Of a stretch of 64,000 nt of DNA, positions 33,238 through 42,325 are shown one piece after another. The translations under genes and the position numbers were made by a program. Location of the stretch: NCBI GenBank assembly GCA_947497585.1, contig CANMHG010000003.1:62001-126000 (forward strand). The letters run 5' to 3'. The DNA comes from an uncultured Bacillaceae bacterium. Its GTDB lineage: Bacteria; Bacillota; Bacilli; Bacillales; Bacillaceae_L. The notes under the pieces were generated by a model. It was not told where the DNA came from. It did not search any database and saw only the letters and a program-made list of their open reading frames with translations. The number at the start of each line of letters is the position of its first letter. Positions within the stretch are counted from its first letter, which is position 1.

Positions 33238-34833
33238 TTAAGGTTGCGGCAACCATATTGTAAATGTTGTGCCTTTCCCTTTTTCACTTTCTACGAATAT
33301 ATTTCCATTATGGACCTCTATCAAATTGTAGCTCATAGATAAACCTAGACCTAAGCCATCTTTTTTCGTAGAGTGAAAGGGAGTAGATAGCTTTTCTAAT
33401 GTATCTTTATCCATACCTATTCCATCATCACTTATTATTACTTCAATTCCGTTTTCAACTTGACTCTGCTGGATAACAATTGATATGTTTCCGTTAAAGT
33501 CTACAGCTTCAAAGGAATTTTGGAGAATATTTAAAAAGACCTGTTTTATTTTATCCTTGTCGATATAAACTTTATCTTTATAAAGGGCTTGGTAATGAAT
33601 CTTTATGTTTTTACTTCTCCATTCATTTTCCATTAACGTCAAAATATCTTCAATTAGTTCATTTATGCCAACACTAGACTTTACAATTTCTTTTTGTTCA
33701 GGTTTAGCCATCATTACAAATTGCTGAACTAGATTTTTTATTCTTTCTAACTCACTGAAGATGATTCTGAAATATTCATTTTGTCTGTGATCTTCTGTTT
33801 TTAAGTTTCTTTTAAGTAGATCTAATAGCCCTATAATTGACGTAAGAGGATTTCTAATTTCATGAGCAAGTCCGGCACTGATTTTACCTATTGCTGATAA
33901 TTTCTCACTTACCATCAGTTGTCTTTCTATTTCTAATCTTTCTGTAATATCTCTAAACTGACCAAAGACACCAATGATTTGGCTGGATTCATCATAGATT
34001 GGAAAAGAGTCAAACATAAAAATCCTTTTTGAAATCGATATCTCAATATTTTCATACTTTTCTTTGCTTCGTAAAACATTGTCCATGTATTCGCCGATAA
34101 CCTTTAACTCAGTAACTGGACAATTGAGGATATTTTCTTTTTTGCATGCTAACGTTGTCTCGGCATAAGGATTTATCTCAACTATTTTTCCTGCATCATT
34201 CGTTATAATAATCCCGTTTTGGCTGTTCTCAATTAGTACCTGATTCAAAACTAATAGTCTCTTATTCTGCTTCTTTACTTCAACCTCACGTTCAATGGAA
34301 TCTACAGCAGACCGCAGTAATCCCAAATGGAAAGCACTTGACTGTTGAACAGCCATCATGACCGAAATCGTCCCACTTATCTTATCTGATGAAAAAAATG
34401 GTACAGAAAAACAAGCACTTTCGTGTAAATAATGAAAGAAATGATCTGTGCCAAGTAGTTGTACAGGTTCCCTCATTTTTAGTGCCATTTCAATACTGTT
34501 GGTTCCTGCTTCATCTTCCTTTAGTTTAATACCGGTGGTTAAGCCTAATGATTCAATCTGACCTTTTATGGTCTCATCTCCGTAAATTTCTATAATATAT
34601 CCTTCATGATTAGTAACAACGATCAAAACAGCTGTTCCAGCTAAATCAGATATCAATTTTGTCATAAATTTTCTTGCTACAGAAATAATATCTTCAATCT
34701 CACTCTTCTTTTGCTCGAGCATACTTTTGGTAAGCTTTTCTTTAGGAGGAGAAAACTCATCAGGTTTCAATTGGTGTTCAAAAAGACATCTTTTATGTGA
34801 ATTTATGATATATGTTTCTCTAGATTCTCTCAT
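33238..34833 (-). CDS. GAF-PAS histidine kinase (531 aa)
   Basis: I prefer ATG 34833 (MRESRETYIINSHKRCLFEH); the frame extends to 34944 without a good ribosome-binding site. Residues about 60-210 form a GAF-type sensor (LTTGIKLKEDEAGTNSIEMA, then ESACFSVPFFSSDKISGTIS) like that of acetoin-type sigma-54 activators. A PAS domain follows at about 225-335, then HisKA (AGLAHEIRNPLTSIIGLL) and HATPase (NILQNSFEA, DDGIGMD, GLGLGLS). It has no membrane helix, so it probably senses a cytosolic ligand. It is another orphan phosphorelay-type kinase. The GAF resemblance to sigma-54 activators is unusual for a kinase of this group. Confidence 0.88.
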   Translation of the reverse strand: MRESRETYIINSHKRCLFEHQLKPDEFSPPKEKLTKSMLEQKKSEIEDIISVARKFMTKLISDLAGTAVLIVVTNHEGYIIEIYGDETIKGQIESLGLTTGIKLKEDEAGTNSIEMALKMREPVQLLGTDHFFHYLHESACFSVPFFSSDKISGTISVMMAVQQSSAFHLGLLRSAVDSIEREVEVKKQNKRLLVLNQVLIENSQNGIIITNDAGKIVEINPYAETTLACKKENILNCPVTELKVIGEYMDNVLRSKEKYENIEISISKRIFMFDSFPIYDESSQIIGVFGQFRDITERLEIERQLMVSEKLSAIGKISAGLAHEIRNPLTSIIGLLDLLKRNLKTEDHRQNEYFRIIFSELERIKNLVQQFVMMAKPEQKEIVKSSVGINELIEDILTLMENEWRSKNIKIHYQALYKDKVYIDKDKIKQVFLNILQNSFEAVDFNGNISIVIQQSQVENGIEVIISDDGIGMDKDTLEKLSTPFHSTKKDGLGLGLSMSYNLIEVHNGNIFVESEKGKGTTFTIWLPQP

Positions 34834-35054
34834 GATTATAATCCCTATCTTCAAAAGTATTTGTAAGTAAGTTAATCGATCAAGATTATGATACTTTAAT
34901 TTTATAGGATAGTAAGAAGCTTGTATATTGCTAATGTAACCCATTTATAAGACACCAAAGATATATTAAATGTTTCTATGGAAATAGATAGTAATTATAA
35001 TATAAGATATTACTAGAAACGAATATCTATAAACTGAAAGGTAAAATAACTATC

Positions 35055-35636
35055 ATGAATAAATTAGTAACAGAAGTGTTTGATTGGGTAAAAAGTATTC
35101 TTATTTCATTTGTAGTAATCTTCCTGATTTCCACTTTTATCACACAACATTACGCAGTAAATGGGGAGTCTATGGAACCAACTTTTGAAGGTAATGAGCA
35201 TAATCAGGATAGAGTATTGATTAATAAACTTGCTAAGCCGGATTATGGTGATATCGTAATCGTGGATAGTCGGCTTGAGAGAGAGAGGTCATTGAAAGAT
35301 GAAATAATGGATAATCCTCTCGTGAAGCTTTTTAATGACAATATCACAGATAATAATTTCTGGATTAAAAGAGTGATTGGATTACCAGGTGACCTTATTG
35401 AAATTAGAAATGGAAGTATCTTTCGAAATGGAGAGAAATTGGAAGAGTCATATATATTAGAAGAGATGACAATTTCCTTTGAACCGGTAGTTGTACCTAA
35501 AGATGCTATATACCTAATGGGTGACAACAGGAATTACAGCCTCGATAGCACAGAAGTGGGCCCCTTCCCAATTTCAAATATTATAGGTGAGGTATATATT
35601 AGATTTTATCCTTTTAGTAAGTTTGGGTTGTTTTAA
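35055..35636 (+). CDS. sip: Type I signal peptidase (193 aa)
   Basis: One N-terminal membrane helix (residues 13-30) is followed by the catalytic Ser39 in NGESMEPTF and Lys105 in FWIKRVIGLPGD, then the GDNRNYSLDS box near residue 157. These are the Ser/Lys dyad and boxes B-E of SipS/LepB enzymes, which cleave signal peptides at the outer membrane face. The loop between Ser and Lys is about 15 residues longer than in SipS. It lies upstream of comQ on the same strand, 134 bp away. Confidence 0.93.
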   Translation: MNKLVTEVFDWVKSILISFVVIFLISTFITQHYAVNGESMEPTFEGNEHNQDRVLINKLAKPDYGDIVIVDSRLERERSLKDEIMDNPLVKLFNDNITDNNFWIKRVIGLPGDLIEIRNGSIFRNGEKLEESYILEEMTISFEPVVVPKDAIYLMGDNRNYSLDSTEVGPFPISNIIGEVYIRFYPFSKFGLF

Positions 35637-35665
35637 ATCGTATATCAACTAAAAGTATTACTTGC

Positions 35666-35696
35666 CCGCAAAAATTTGCGGTAAAACGAAGTGCGG
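35666..35696 (+). promoter_or_regulatory. Candidate ComA-type operator upstream of comQ
   Basis: CCGCAAA-AA-TTTGCGG is a perfect 7-bp palindrome (35666-35681) with another TGCGG at 35692-35696. ComA of B. subtilis binds TTGCGG-N4-CCGCAA plus a third TTGCGG-like half-site. Here the half-sites are the same but the first pair is in the opposite order, so ComA binding is plausible, not proven. No U-tract follows, so it is not a terminator. Confidence 0.5.
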
Positions 35697-35770
35697 ATTT
35701 CGGTGCTAGGTCAAATGTCTTTTATTACACTTATCCTATAATCATTTTTATTTCGGGATGGGGTAGTAGA

Positions 35771-36676
35771 TTGCATAATGTAAACAGACAGCAAATAATG
35801 AAAGAGATGATAAATTTACTTGAAGTTGATAACTTACACCGGCAATTTAAGGTTCTAGTAAAAGAGTGTATTAATAGTAAAAGAAATTTTATCTTTGGAG
35901 AGCTTGCGATCCTTCATTATCGTATTTTTAAAGGGAAGGATAAGCTTAGTAATAAGATAGCTGCAATTGTTGAGCTTTTTATCATGTGCTACGAAATGAT
36001 TGACAATTTAAGAGATAAGAAACAAATTAATATACCAGTGTATAACTCAATCACAGTTAATAATGAGGTAGGGTTATTGGTATTGTGTAATAATTGGATT
36101 ACTAGTATACCGATGCCTGAAAAGAATCGAGTTGAAGTAAAAAAAGCAATTCTTAATCACTTTTTATATTATAGTAGTGGGCAACCTCTAGAAAATGTTC
36201 ATTCAGAAAATGATTACATAGAAAGTGTGCGCTTAAAATCGGGAAAATTAACTTCCCTTGCCAGTGTAATCGGCTCATTGTGTGGGACGACTGATGAGAA
36301 GGACTTGACAACTGTTCGAAAGTATTCAGAACAAATCGGAGTCATTTCCCAGATAAATAAAGACTTAGAAAACATTTTAAGGACAGATGATGAAAATGAT
36401 TTACTTAATTGGCCCAGCAGGACGCTACCAATTCATTATTTATCTGAAGGGAAAAATAAGGAGTCACAAGATGTTATGTCAGCTATAGATCTGGGTGAAG
36501 TTTATTTTGAACAGAAATTGCCACAATTAATCGAAAAGGTAAAATGTTCGGGAGTCATCGATTATATTAAAATTGTTCACAAATTCCATCAGCTTATAGC
36601 GTTGAGTTACCTTGTAGAATTAAATATAGATGAAAGTGATAGAAGAATTATTGAGGATTATATTCCGGCCCCTTGA
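35771..36676 (+). CDS. comQ: ComQ-like isoprenyl transferase (301 aa)
   Basis: TTG 35771 after GGGATGGGGT. The fold is all-helical prenyl-synthase-like. The second half has the ComQ signature QINKDLENILRTDDENDLLN followed by WPSRTLPIHYL. The first aspartate-rich motif is altered (YEMIDNLRDKK in place of DDxxD), as tolerated in ComQ. ComQ isoprenylates a Trp of the ComX pheromone. comP and comA follow, which makes the assignment firm although overall divergence is high. No comX is recognisable between comQ and comP. Confidence 0.8.
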   Translation: MHNVNRQQIMKEMINLLEVDNLHRQFKVLVKECINSKRNFIFGELAILHYRIFKGKDKLSNKIAAIVELFIMCYEMIDNLRDKKQINIPVYNSITVNNEVGLLVLCNNWITSIPMPEKNRVEVKKAILNHFLYYSSGQPLENVHSENDYIESVRLKSGKLTSLASVIGSLCGTTDEKDLTTVRKYSEQIGVISQINKDLENILRTDDENDLLNWPSRTLPIHYLSEGKNKESQDVMSAIDLGEVYFEQKLPQLIEKVKCSGVIDYIKIVHKFHQLIALSYLVELNIDESDRRIIEDYIPAP

Positions 36677-36721
36677 ATTACTCACCTTAACTAGAATTCC
36701 ATTTTAAATATAGTATACTAT

Positions 36722-36753
36722 AGTGGTAGATTGACTTCTTTAGAACTACCACT
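36722..36753 (+). terminator. Hairpin in the comQ-comP gap
   Basis: AGTGGTAG pairs with CTACCACT, followed by TTCTTGTT. It lies where comX would be expected. It may attenuate read-through from comQ into comP. Confidence 0.55.
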
Positions 36754-36778
36754 TTCTTGTTAAGGGATTGAAAAAATC

Positions 36779-39037
36779 GTGTTGAACTTTAAAAAAATAT
36801 TTATTTATACAACCCTCGTTGCCTCCTCTTTTCTGTTATTCTATTATGTTTTTCTCCTCTCACAAAATCCTTATATAGGGCTTAGTGCAAAAGAGAAGGA
36901 CGCTGAGAATAACTATACGATTACAAAAATTTTTCCAAATAGTTGGGCCTATGAAACGGACATAAAAGTGGGGGACAAAATCCTCTTACTAAATGGTGAA
37001 AATCCAGAGAACCACTATACATTACGAATGTTTGGGAATGTTGAAAAGATTGATAGTATTAGCATTGAACAAAATAATGTGAGTAAGACCTTTACTGTTA
37101 GTGATGAATCAAGTGTGAAAGAATTGATGATTCATCTAGTATATCCTCTGGTCGTGTTTCTATTGTGTATTACGCTTGGTCTCTATGTTTACTGGAGACA
37201 CGAAAGTAAAGTAACCTTGCATCTTCTTCTATTTATGATTTCTATTGGCATTACCTATTTAAGTGCCGGGGGTTCGGCACGTGATGACATTTTAAGCAAG
37301 ATTCTTAATATATCTTCTATGTTGTTAATGCCGGTGTTTTTTATTTTTTATTTGAAAAGCTATTTTGAGTCTCGTTTAAACTTAGAAATTGTAAAAAAGA
37401 AAATAGTATTCGTTTTACATACTCTTTCACTATCTGTGATCGCACTATTCGTTTCTAGCTTCTATTTTAACCAGATTTATAGTAGTACACTTACTGCAAT
37501 ACTACTGCTATTTGGTTTCCAAGTATTTCATATTATCTATCTATTAATTCGTAATTACATAAAACAAAGCAGTCCTAGTGTGAAATTACATTTTAAAATT
37601 TTATTGATTGGATTTAGTTTGGCCTTTTTTCCTTTTATTTGCTTAAACATGTTACCAGTAATGGTCGGTGGTGAAGAACTAATTTCGGGAGAACTAGCAG
37701 CTTCCTTTATTTTAGTGATTCCACTTACTATCATTTATCTTGTTTTAGCTAAGCAATTTATCGATATTGATTTTGTCATAAGCCGACTAAGCTATAATGC
37801 TGTCATTTCTTTCATTTTTACAATTGTAACAATGGTAAGTATCACTTTACTAGTCGACCATTCGTTTTCTGGTATGCAATTAGTCAAATTCATGGTTATC
37901 TTATTCTTAGCTTTGAATATCTTTTTGTATTTAATAAAAGACGTCTTTCATTATCAGTTTAAAATGAGTGTTACTTCTGGTAAAAACTTTCACCAATATA
38001 GCCTTTATCGATATATGGAGATGATTAAGAGTGAAAGTTCAGAAGAGCGTCTCTTTAAGGCACTTGTAGATGAAGTGAAAAGTGTTTTGAACGTAAGGGA
38101 AGCGACAGTTAAAAAGTTGCCTAGAGTGGGAGAACACTCTGAGATAGGAACTGTTTTGCAGGAGAAAGAAGCGTTTTCTGTAAAACTGGGCGATACAGCC
38201 GAATGCCATCTCATCCTATGTAGTAGTCCAAAACCAAACGGTACGAAGCTTAATCGTGAAGAAAAGGAATGGCTCAATGCCATTGCGTATCATACAAATA
38301 TAGCCTTAGAAAGTTTGAAGAAAATAGATGAACTTGTAACGGAATTAAGAGAAATAAAGGATGTCGAAAAAGGAAATTCCTCTTGGGCTGCAAAATTCAT
38401 CTTCTCTCTATCTGAACAGGAAAGAATTAAGGTTTCAAAGGATATACATGACACGATTTTGCAGGAGACGATTTATCTCTATCGGAAACTAGAGGAATTA
38501 GAAGGATCAGATGACGCCAAGAAGATGAAAGAGGAAATGATTATGGTTCGTGAGATGTTGCTTGATAATATCTCCCTTATTCGAGAGGTTTGTCATGAGC
38601 TAAGACCTCCTTTCATACTTGAAAATGGAATTCGCGCCTCTCTTGAAGAGCTTATTGACAAGGTCCAGCTACGAACAGATATTTTAGTCGATTTTTATAG
38701 TGATTATCAGGCACCTATTGAGAAAGATGCTGATTTTAGCTTGAATATTTATCGGATTTTTCAAGAGCTATTGAATAATGCTGTGAAACATTCAAAGGCT
38801 TCGACCATCCAACTAAGATTAGTTCAAGAGGGGGAGTCTCTTTCACTAGGTTATACCGATGATGGAGTAGGTTTTGATAGTGATTATATTAAAAAAGAAT
38901 CCCTAGGACTAATTAGTATGAAGGAAAGAGCATATAGCTTTGATGGGACATGCTCCATCCATTCTGAAAAAAACAAGGGGACCTCTATTCAAATTATGTT
39001 TCCTCTTAAATTAGCAAAAGAAGCGCAGGTGATATAA
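36779..39037 (+). CDS. comP: ComP-like membrane histidine kinase (752 aa)
   Basis: Start GTG 36779. A first membrane helix is followed by an extracytoplasmic PDZ-like segment (IGLSAKEKDAENNYTITKIF, then GDKILLLNGENPEN) and about seven more helices up to residue 395. B. subtilis ComP has this layout. The cytosolic part is a NarL-class kinase: HDTILQETIYLYRKL carries the phospho-acceptor His, then CHELRPPFILENG and ATPase boxes NNAVKHSKA and DDGVGFDS. It receives the ComX-type pheromone and phosphorylates ComA, whose gene starts at the base after the comP stop. The sensor half is divergent, as expected for pherotype variation. Confidence 0.9.
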   Translation: MLNFKKIFIYTTLVASSFLLFYYVFLLSQNPYIGLSAKEKDAENNYTITKIFPNSWAYETDIKVGDKILLLNGENPENHYTLRMFGNVEKIDSISIEQNNVSKTFTVSDESSVKELMIHLVYPLVVFLLCITLGLYVYWRHESKVTLHLLLFMISIGITYLSAGGSARDDILSKILNISSMLLMPVFFIFYLKSYFESRLNLEIVKKKIVFVLHTLSLSVIALFVSSFYFNQIYSSTLTAILLLFGFQVFHIIYLLIRNYIKQSSPSVKLHFKILLIGFSLAFFPFICLNMLPVMVGGEELISGELAASFILVIPLTIIYLVLAKQFIDIDFVISRLSYNAVISFIFTIVTMVSITLLVDHSFSGMQLVKFMVILFLALNIFLYLIKDVFHYQFKMSVTSGKNFHQYSLYRYMEMIKSESSEERLFKALVDEVKSVLNVREATVKKLPRVGEHSEIGTVLQEKEAFSVKLGDTAECHLILCSSPKPNGTKLNREEKEWLNAIAYHTNIALESLKKIDELVTELREIKDVEKGNSSWAAKFIFSLSEQERIKVSKDIHDTILQETIYLYRKLEELEGSDDAKKMKEEMIMVREMLLDNISLIREVCHELRPPFILENGIRASLEELIDKVQLRTDILVDFYSDYQAPIEKDADFSLNIYRIFQELLNNAVKHSKASTIQLRLVQEGESLSLGYTDDGVGFDSDYIKKESLGLISMKERAYSFDGTCSIHSEKNKGTSIQIMFPLKLAKEAQVI

Positions 39038-39685
39038 ATGATCAATTTATTAATTGTGGATGACCACCCTGCAATAGGTGAAGGAACGAAGTTTATATTA
39101 GAACAGGAAGCGGACTTTAAGGTGGACTTCATAGACCCTAGTCTTGTTACAACGATAGATTTTAAAAACTATCAGGTGTTTATTTTAGATTTATATATGC
39201 CTGAAATGAACGGGCTTGTTTTATCAAAAAATATACTAGCTATTCATCCAGAAGCAGTCATTCTTATCTATACTGGCTTTGAAATAAGTACTCATTTTAC
39301 TTTAATGATTGAAGCGGGAGTGCATGGATTTATTAGTAAAACTGCAACAAAAGAACAACTAATCACATCCATTCGTTGTGCACTGAGAGATGAAGTTGTT
39401 ATCCCACTTCAACTCTTGAAACAGTTGAAAAAGGTAGAATCCAAGCCGGTGGGAAATGAGTTAGAAGATATTTCCCTCAACACGCGAGAACAACAAATTC
39501 TTATCGAGGTGGCAAAGGGGAGTACCAATCGAGAAATTGCTGAAAATCTAATTTTGAGCCAGCGAACTGTTGAATATTGTTTAACCGGGATCTTCAATAA
39601 ATTCGGGGTGAAATCGCGGACAGAAGCTTTAAATAAGGCAAATAAGTATGGATTGATTCCAAGTCAGATGATTGAAACTGAATGA
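39038..39685 (+). CDS. comA: ComA-like response regulator (215 aa)
   Basis: The REC domain (residues 1-120) has the acidic pocket VDDHPAIGEGTK, the phospho-acceptor Asp in FILDLYMPEMNG and the Lys in FISKTATKEQL. The LuxR/GerE HTH (145-208) reads LNTREQQILIEVAKGSTNRE followed by IAENLILSQRTVEY. Length (215 versus 214) and the EGTK, YTGFE, SKT and RTVEY positions match ComA of B. subtilis. It is translationally coupled to comP. In B. subtilis ComA-P drives surfactin, competence and rap-phr genes; targets here are unknown. Confidence 0.93.
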   Translation: MINLLIVDDHPAIGEGTKFILEQEADFKVDFIDPSLVTTIDFKNYQVFILDLYMPEMNGLVLSKNILAIHPEAVILIYTGFEISTHFTLMIEAGVHGFISKTATKEQLITSIRCALRDEVVIPLQLLKQLKKVESKPVGNELEDISLNTREQQILIEVAKGSTNREIAENLILSQRTVEYCLTGIFNKFGVKSRTEALNKANKYGLIPSQMIETE

Positions 39686-39849
39686 ATTGGACATCAGGGG
39701 GACGGTAATTGCTTCACAAGATTAGTCCCCTTCGGTATTGCGTAAAGCGCAAATGATTTGTTGGATAACTGATGTAATTTTTCGGTGCAATTCTACAAAA
39801 TCCTACATACAATAGCTTTATAGAATTATATTTTTAGGAAGGTGAACGT

Positions 39850-40581
39850 ATGTCAGAAGTTATCATTGAGAAGGAAATCCAACAGGAAATCCTTGAAGAA
39901 GCTAAGCGGAAGGTAGAGATAACTTGGAAATCTCTCATTCTTTTCCTGTTATGTTACTTAGGAATGGGCCTAGTGGTTGGTTTAGTAGTCGGGATCATTC
40001 AAGGTGTGTTAGGTGGAAATATGTTAGATACCCTATTCACGGGGTATAACGGTCTATTAATTGATGCAGCGATGTTTTTTGTTGTACTTCTTTTCTTTAA
40101 AAAAATTAGAGTTTCTGTTATGACAGGAATGACCTTTAAACCGTTTAAGGAACGCAAAACGTATGGATACATGATTGCAAGCTTGCTCGTGTTTTTCGCT
40201 ACACAATACATCCTTATTGGAATGTTAAAAGTGGATGATCCATCAGGCCAAACTCAAACACTAAATGTTGCAGGAGCAAGTGAGGGATTGTTACAAACGT
40301 TCTTGTTCTTCCTAGCGGTTACCCTCGTCACCCCTATAAAAGAAGAAATCATCTACAGAGGTATCATACATAAATTTCTTTCAGACCGTTATCACTTTTT
40401 AGTTGGATTCTTTGTTTCTTCTATTATTTTTGGAGTCGCTCATATTGGCTATCCTGTTTCGGCAACTATTATGGGTATGACATTTGTAGGCTTATATTAT
40501 TTAACAAGAAGTTTAACTGTACCTATTGCAGTTCACATCATATGGAATTTAATAGCTTCTAGTCTTTTACTGGTAAACTAA
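39850..40581 (+). CDS. CPBP (Abi/CAAX) intramembrane metalloprotease (243 aa)
   Basis: Six or so hydrophobic helices. The family motifs are EEIIYRG (residues about 160-166), FGVAHIGYP (about 196-204) and HIIWNL (about 228-233), which supply the Glu and His residues that bind metal in Rce1/CPBP proteases. Such proteins often protect against self-made bacteriocins or process peptides. The position 165 bp after comA suggests a link to the quorum-sensing locus but could be coincidence. RBS GGAAGGTG. Confidence 0.88.
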   Translation: MSEVIIEKEIQQEILEEAKRKVEITWKSLILFLLCYLGMGLVVGLVVGIIQGVLGGNMLDTLFTGYNGLLIDAAMFFVVLLFFKKIRVSVMTGMTFKPFKERKTYGYMIASLLVFFATQYILIGMLKVDDPSGQTQTLNVAGASEGLLQTFLFFLAVTLVTPIKEEIIYRGIIHKFLSDRYHFLVGFFVSSIIFGVAHIGYPVSATIMGMTFVGLYYLTRSLTVPIAVHIIWNLIASSLLLVN

Positions 40582-40701
40582 TAGGGTCAAGGAGGTAGGC
40601 ATAGCTAGTATTCACTAGTTGTGTCTATTTTCTTTGTTAATCTTTTGTAATAGAAGAGGTGCTTTTTCTGATGTATACTATAAAAAAGGAGGTGAATAGG
40701 A

Positions 40702-41025
40702 ATGATAGAACAAAGACTTGATAGAATGGAAAACATGTTAGCACAATTAATTCAAATGGTAGGCAATATGAATGAAAAAATGGACAGAAAGTTCGAAGAT
40801 GTAAACACCAAGTTTCAGGAGATGGATAGTAAGTTCGAGGTGAAGTTTCAAGAAATGGATACTAAGTTCGAAGTGAAGTTTCAAGAAATGGAGAATAGTA
40901 GTAAAGTTCGCCATGAACAGATAGTGGAACAAATCAAACAACTAGAAATGGATCAAGATTATCTATGGGAAAAGACGGCTAGAAATGAAAGAGAGATAGC
41001 GAAAATAAGAACAAGGCTAGGTTAA
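40702..41025 (+). CDS. Coiled-coil protein with tandem repeats (107 aa)
   Basis: Almost entirely coiled coil with a repeated FQEMDxKFEVK unit, flanked by an N-terminal MENMLAQLIQMVGNMNEKMD and a C-terminal block WEKTARNEREIAKIRTRLG. The protein at 55633-56082 shares both flanks (MEGMLSQLIGMVGNMREDL; WEKTSQNEREIAKLKKLLE), so they are paralogues that differ in the number of central repeats. RBS AAAGGAGGTGA. Function is unknown; oligomer scaffold is likely from the heptads. Confidence 0.75.
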   Translation: MIEQRLDRMENMLAQLIQMVGNMNEKMDRKFEDVNTKFQEMDSKFEVKFQEMDTKFEVKFQEMENSSKVRHEQIVEQIKQLEMDQDYLWEKTARNEREIAKIRTRLG

Positions 41026-41107
41026 ATCTAACACTACATCGCACTCATTTCTTCATAAAATAGCTCCATATTGATTTCCTCATTAAACATAAATTAAATC
41101 CATACTC

Positions 41108-41160
41108 AAAAAGGAGGTCCTCCTGGTGCAATTTAGACCAAGAGGACCTCTTGTGTTTTA
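41108..41160. terminator. Terminator between converging genes
   Basis: AGGAGGTCCTC-CT-GGT pairs with ACC-AA-GAGGACCTCTT, with a T-rich tail on plus and AT-rich flank on minus. Confidence 0.75.
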
Positions 41161-41188
41161 ACTCATAAATAAACGCTTGTAGTATTTG

Positions 41189-41527
41189 CTAGGCAATAGT
41201 TAAAACTTCATGCTTACTTGCCAACTCAATGAAGTGCCCCATACCGCTAATTTCTCCACCAACTAGCTTGTCTTCAACATTGTAATAATCGACACATGTT
41301 TTACAAGCTAATACTGGAACACCTGATTTTTCAATCTCTTGAAGATGGACCGAGACCAAGGATTGTTCAGTTAATGTAAACACTCCCCGATTCATTAAGA
41401 AGATTGCTACAGGCTTTTCCTCGCGTTGTTTTAACATAGTGAAAAAGGTTTCCAAAACAGTTTCACCAAGGTCTTTATCTCCTTTACCGAGTTGATCTGA
41501 ACTGACTAATATGACTTTGTTTTTCAA
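41189..41527 (-). CDS. DsrE/YedF-like protein (112 aa)
   Basis: TTG 41527 behind GGAGGAGG. The reading VILVSSDQLGKGDKDLGETV, then FLMNRGVFTLTEQS and LACKTCVDYYNVEDKLVGGE, matches the C-terminal DsrE-like domain of YedF, described as a sulfurtransferase-like selenium-metabolism protein. The conserved C-x2-C (CKTC) is present. The TusA/SirA N-terminal domain of full YedF is absent, so this is a stand-alone DsrE domain. No selenium-related genes lie nearby, so the role is open. Confidence 0.8.
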   Translation of the reverse strand: MKNKVILVSSDQLGKGDKDLGETVLETFFTMLKQREEKPVAIFLMNRGVFTLTEQSLVSVHLQEIEKSGVPVLACKTCVDYYNVEDKLVGGEISGMGHFIELASKHEVLTIA

Positions 41528-41620
41528 TTAATTTGCCTCCTCCATTTATGTGTAAAAAAGAACTCTGCATCATAGTTTATAGAGTTTAGTGAAATTAATC
41601 AATTCAGGCCCAGGTTATTT

Positions 41621-42004
41621 TTAAAAGATAAATAGCCATATTATGAATGAGATGACTAGTAAACAAACATAAACCCACGATAATTTCCGTTGTAAAGTAG
41701 TAGGACCGAAGTTTGTAAATAAAAACAATAACGGTACTAGTGTCCACGGTAATAAAAGAAATAACCCCAGTAGGAATAGTCCAATTGAAATTCCGACGGA
41801 GATGACCTCAAATGAAGAAGAAGTTAAATAAGCGGGTGCTGCTAGTCCAATAGGACAAAAAAGAAGAAATATATAACACTGAATTCGGAATGAAGAGAAA
41901 AAGGTATGTAAGTGATCACTACTTTCGAATAATTTTAGCTCTATGTTTAGGTTAAAGTTAAGGTTTGAGAGTGGTTGTCGTATTTTTTCAAGTAACAATT
42001 GCAA
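41621..42004 (-). CDS. Small membrane protein (127 aa)
   Basis: TTG 42004 after AGGAGGAATC. A cytosolic N-terminal 38 residues precede three hydrophobic segments (about 39-60, 66-98, 105-126) with FCPIGLAAPAYL between them. Same strand as the DsrE-like gene, 93 bp upstream of it, so possibly co-transcribed. No family is recognised. Confidence 0.6.
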   Translation of the reverse strand: MQLLLEKIRQPLSNLNFNLNIELKLFESSDHLHTFFSSFRIQCYIFLLFCPIGLAAPAYLTSSSFEVISVGISIGLFLLGLFLLLPWTLVPLLFLFTNFGPTTLQRKLSWVYVCLLVISFIIWLFIF

Positions 42005-42325
42005 TTGATTCCTCCTAGAAATTGAAATTTAGAATGGTCTCGTTTTAGATATATTCATAAGTATGCTGTTTTATTAATATTGATTAACAAGAATTGGATT
42101 ACTAGGGTTAGAGTAAGTCTCTTAAAAAAATAGTTAAGTATTGTTATTATCAGTATTAACATTAATAATCTTGTATAAACCAAACTATGTTATATGGGTG
42201 ATTTTTTCTTTTGTTTAATAGTTCATAATACCTATATCATCTTGCGCAAAAGGTGTAAATAATCTAAAATTAGATTATCCAAAGAAAGATAGAATCATAA
42301 AAATCTGATTAGGAAGAACCCAACT
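42005..42325. other. Intergenic region between divergent genes, no clear feature
   Basis: AT-rich DNA with probable promoters of the membrane protein (-) and the kinase (+). I see no ORF with a ribosome-binding site and no strong hairpin. Confidence 0.5.

Noticed and set aside
36571..36633. Possible comX frame overlapping the comQ 3' end
   Set aside because: An open stretch of about 20 codons without any start codon, closed by TGA; no Trp. Not a credible pheromone gene.
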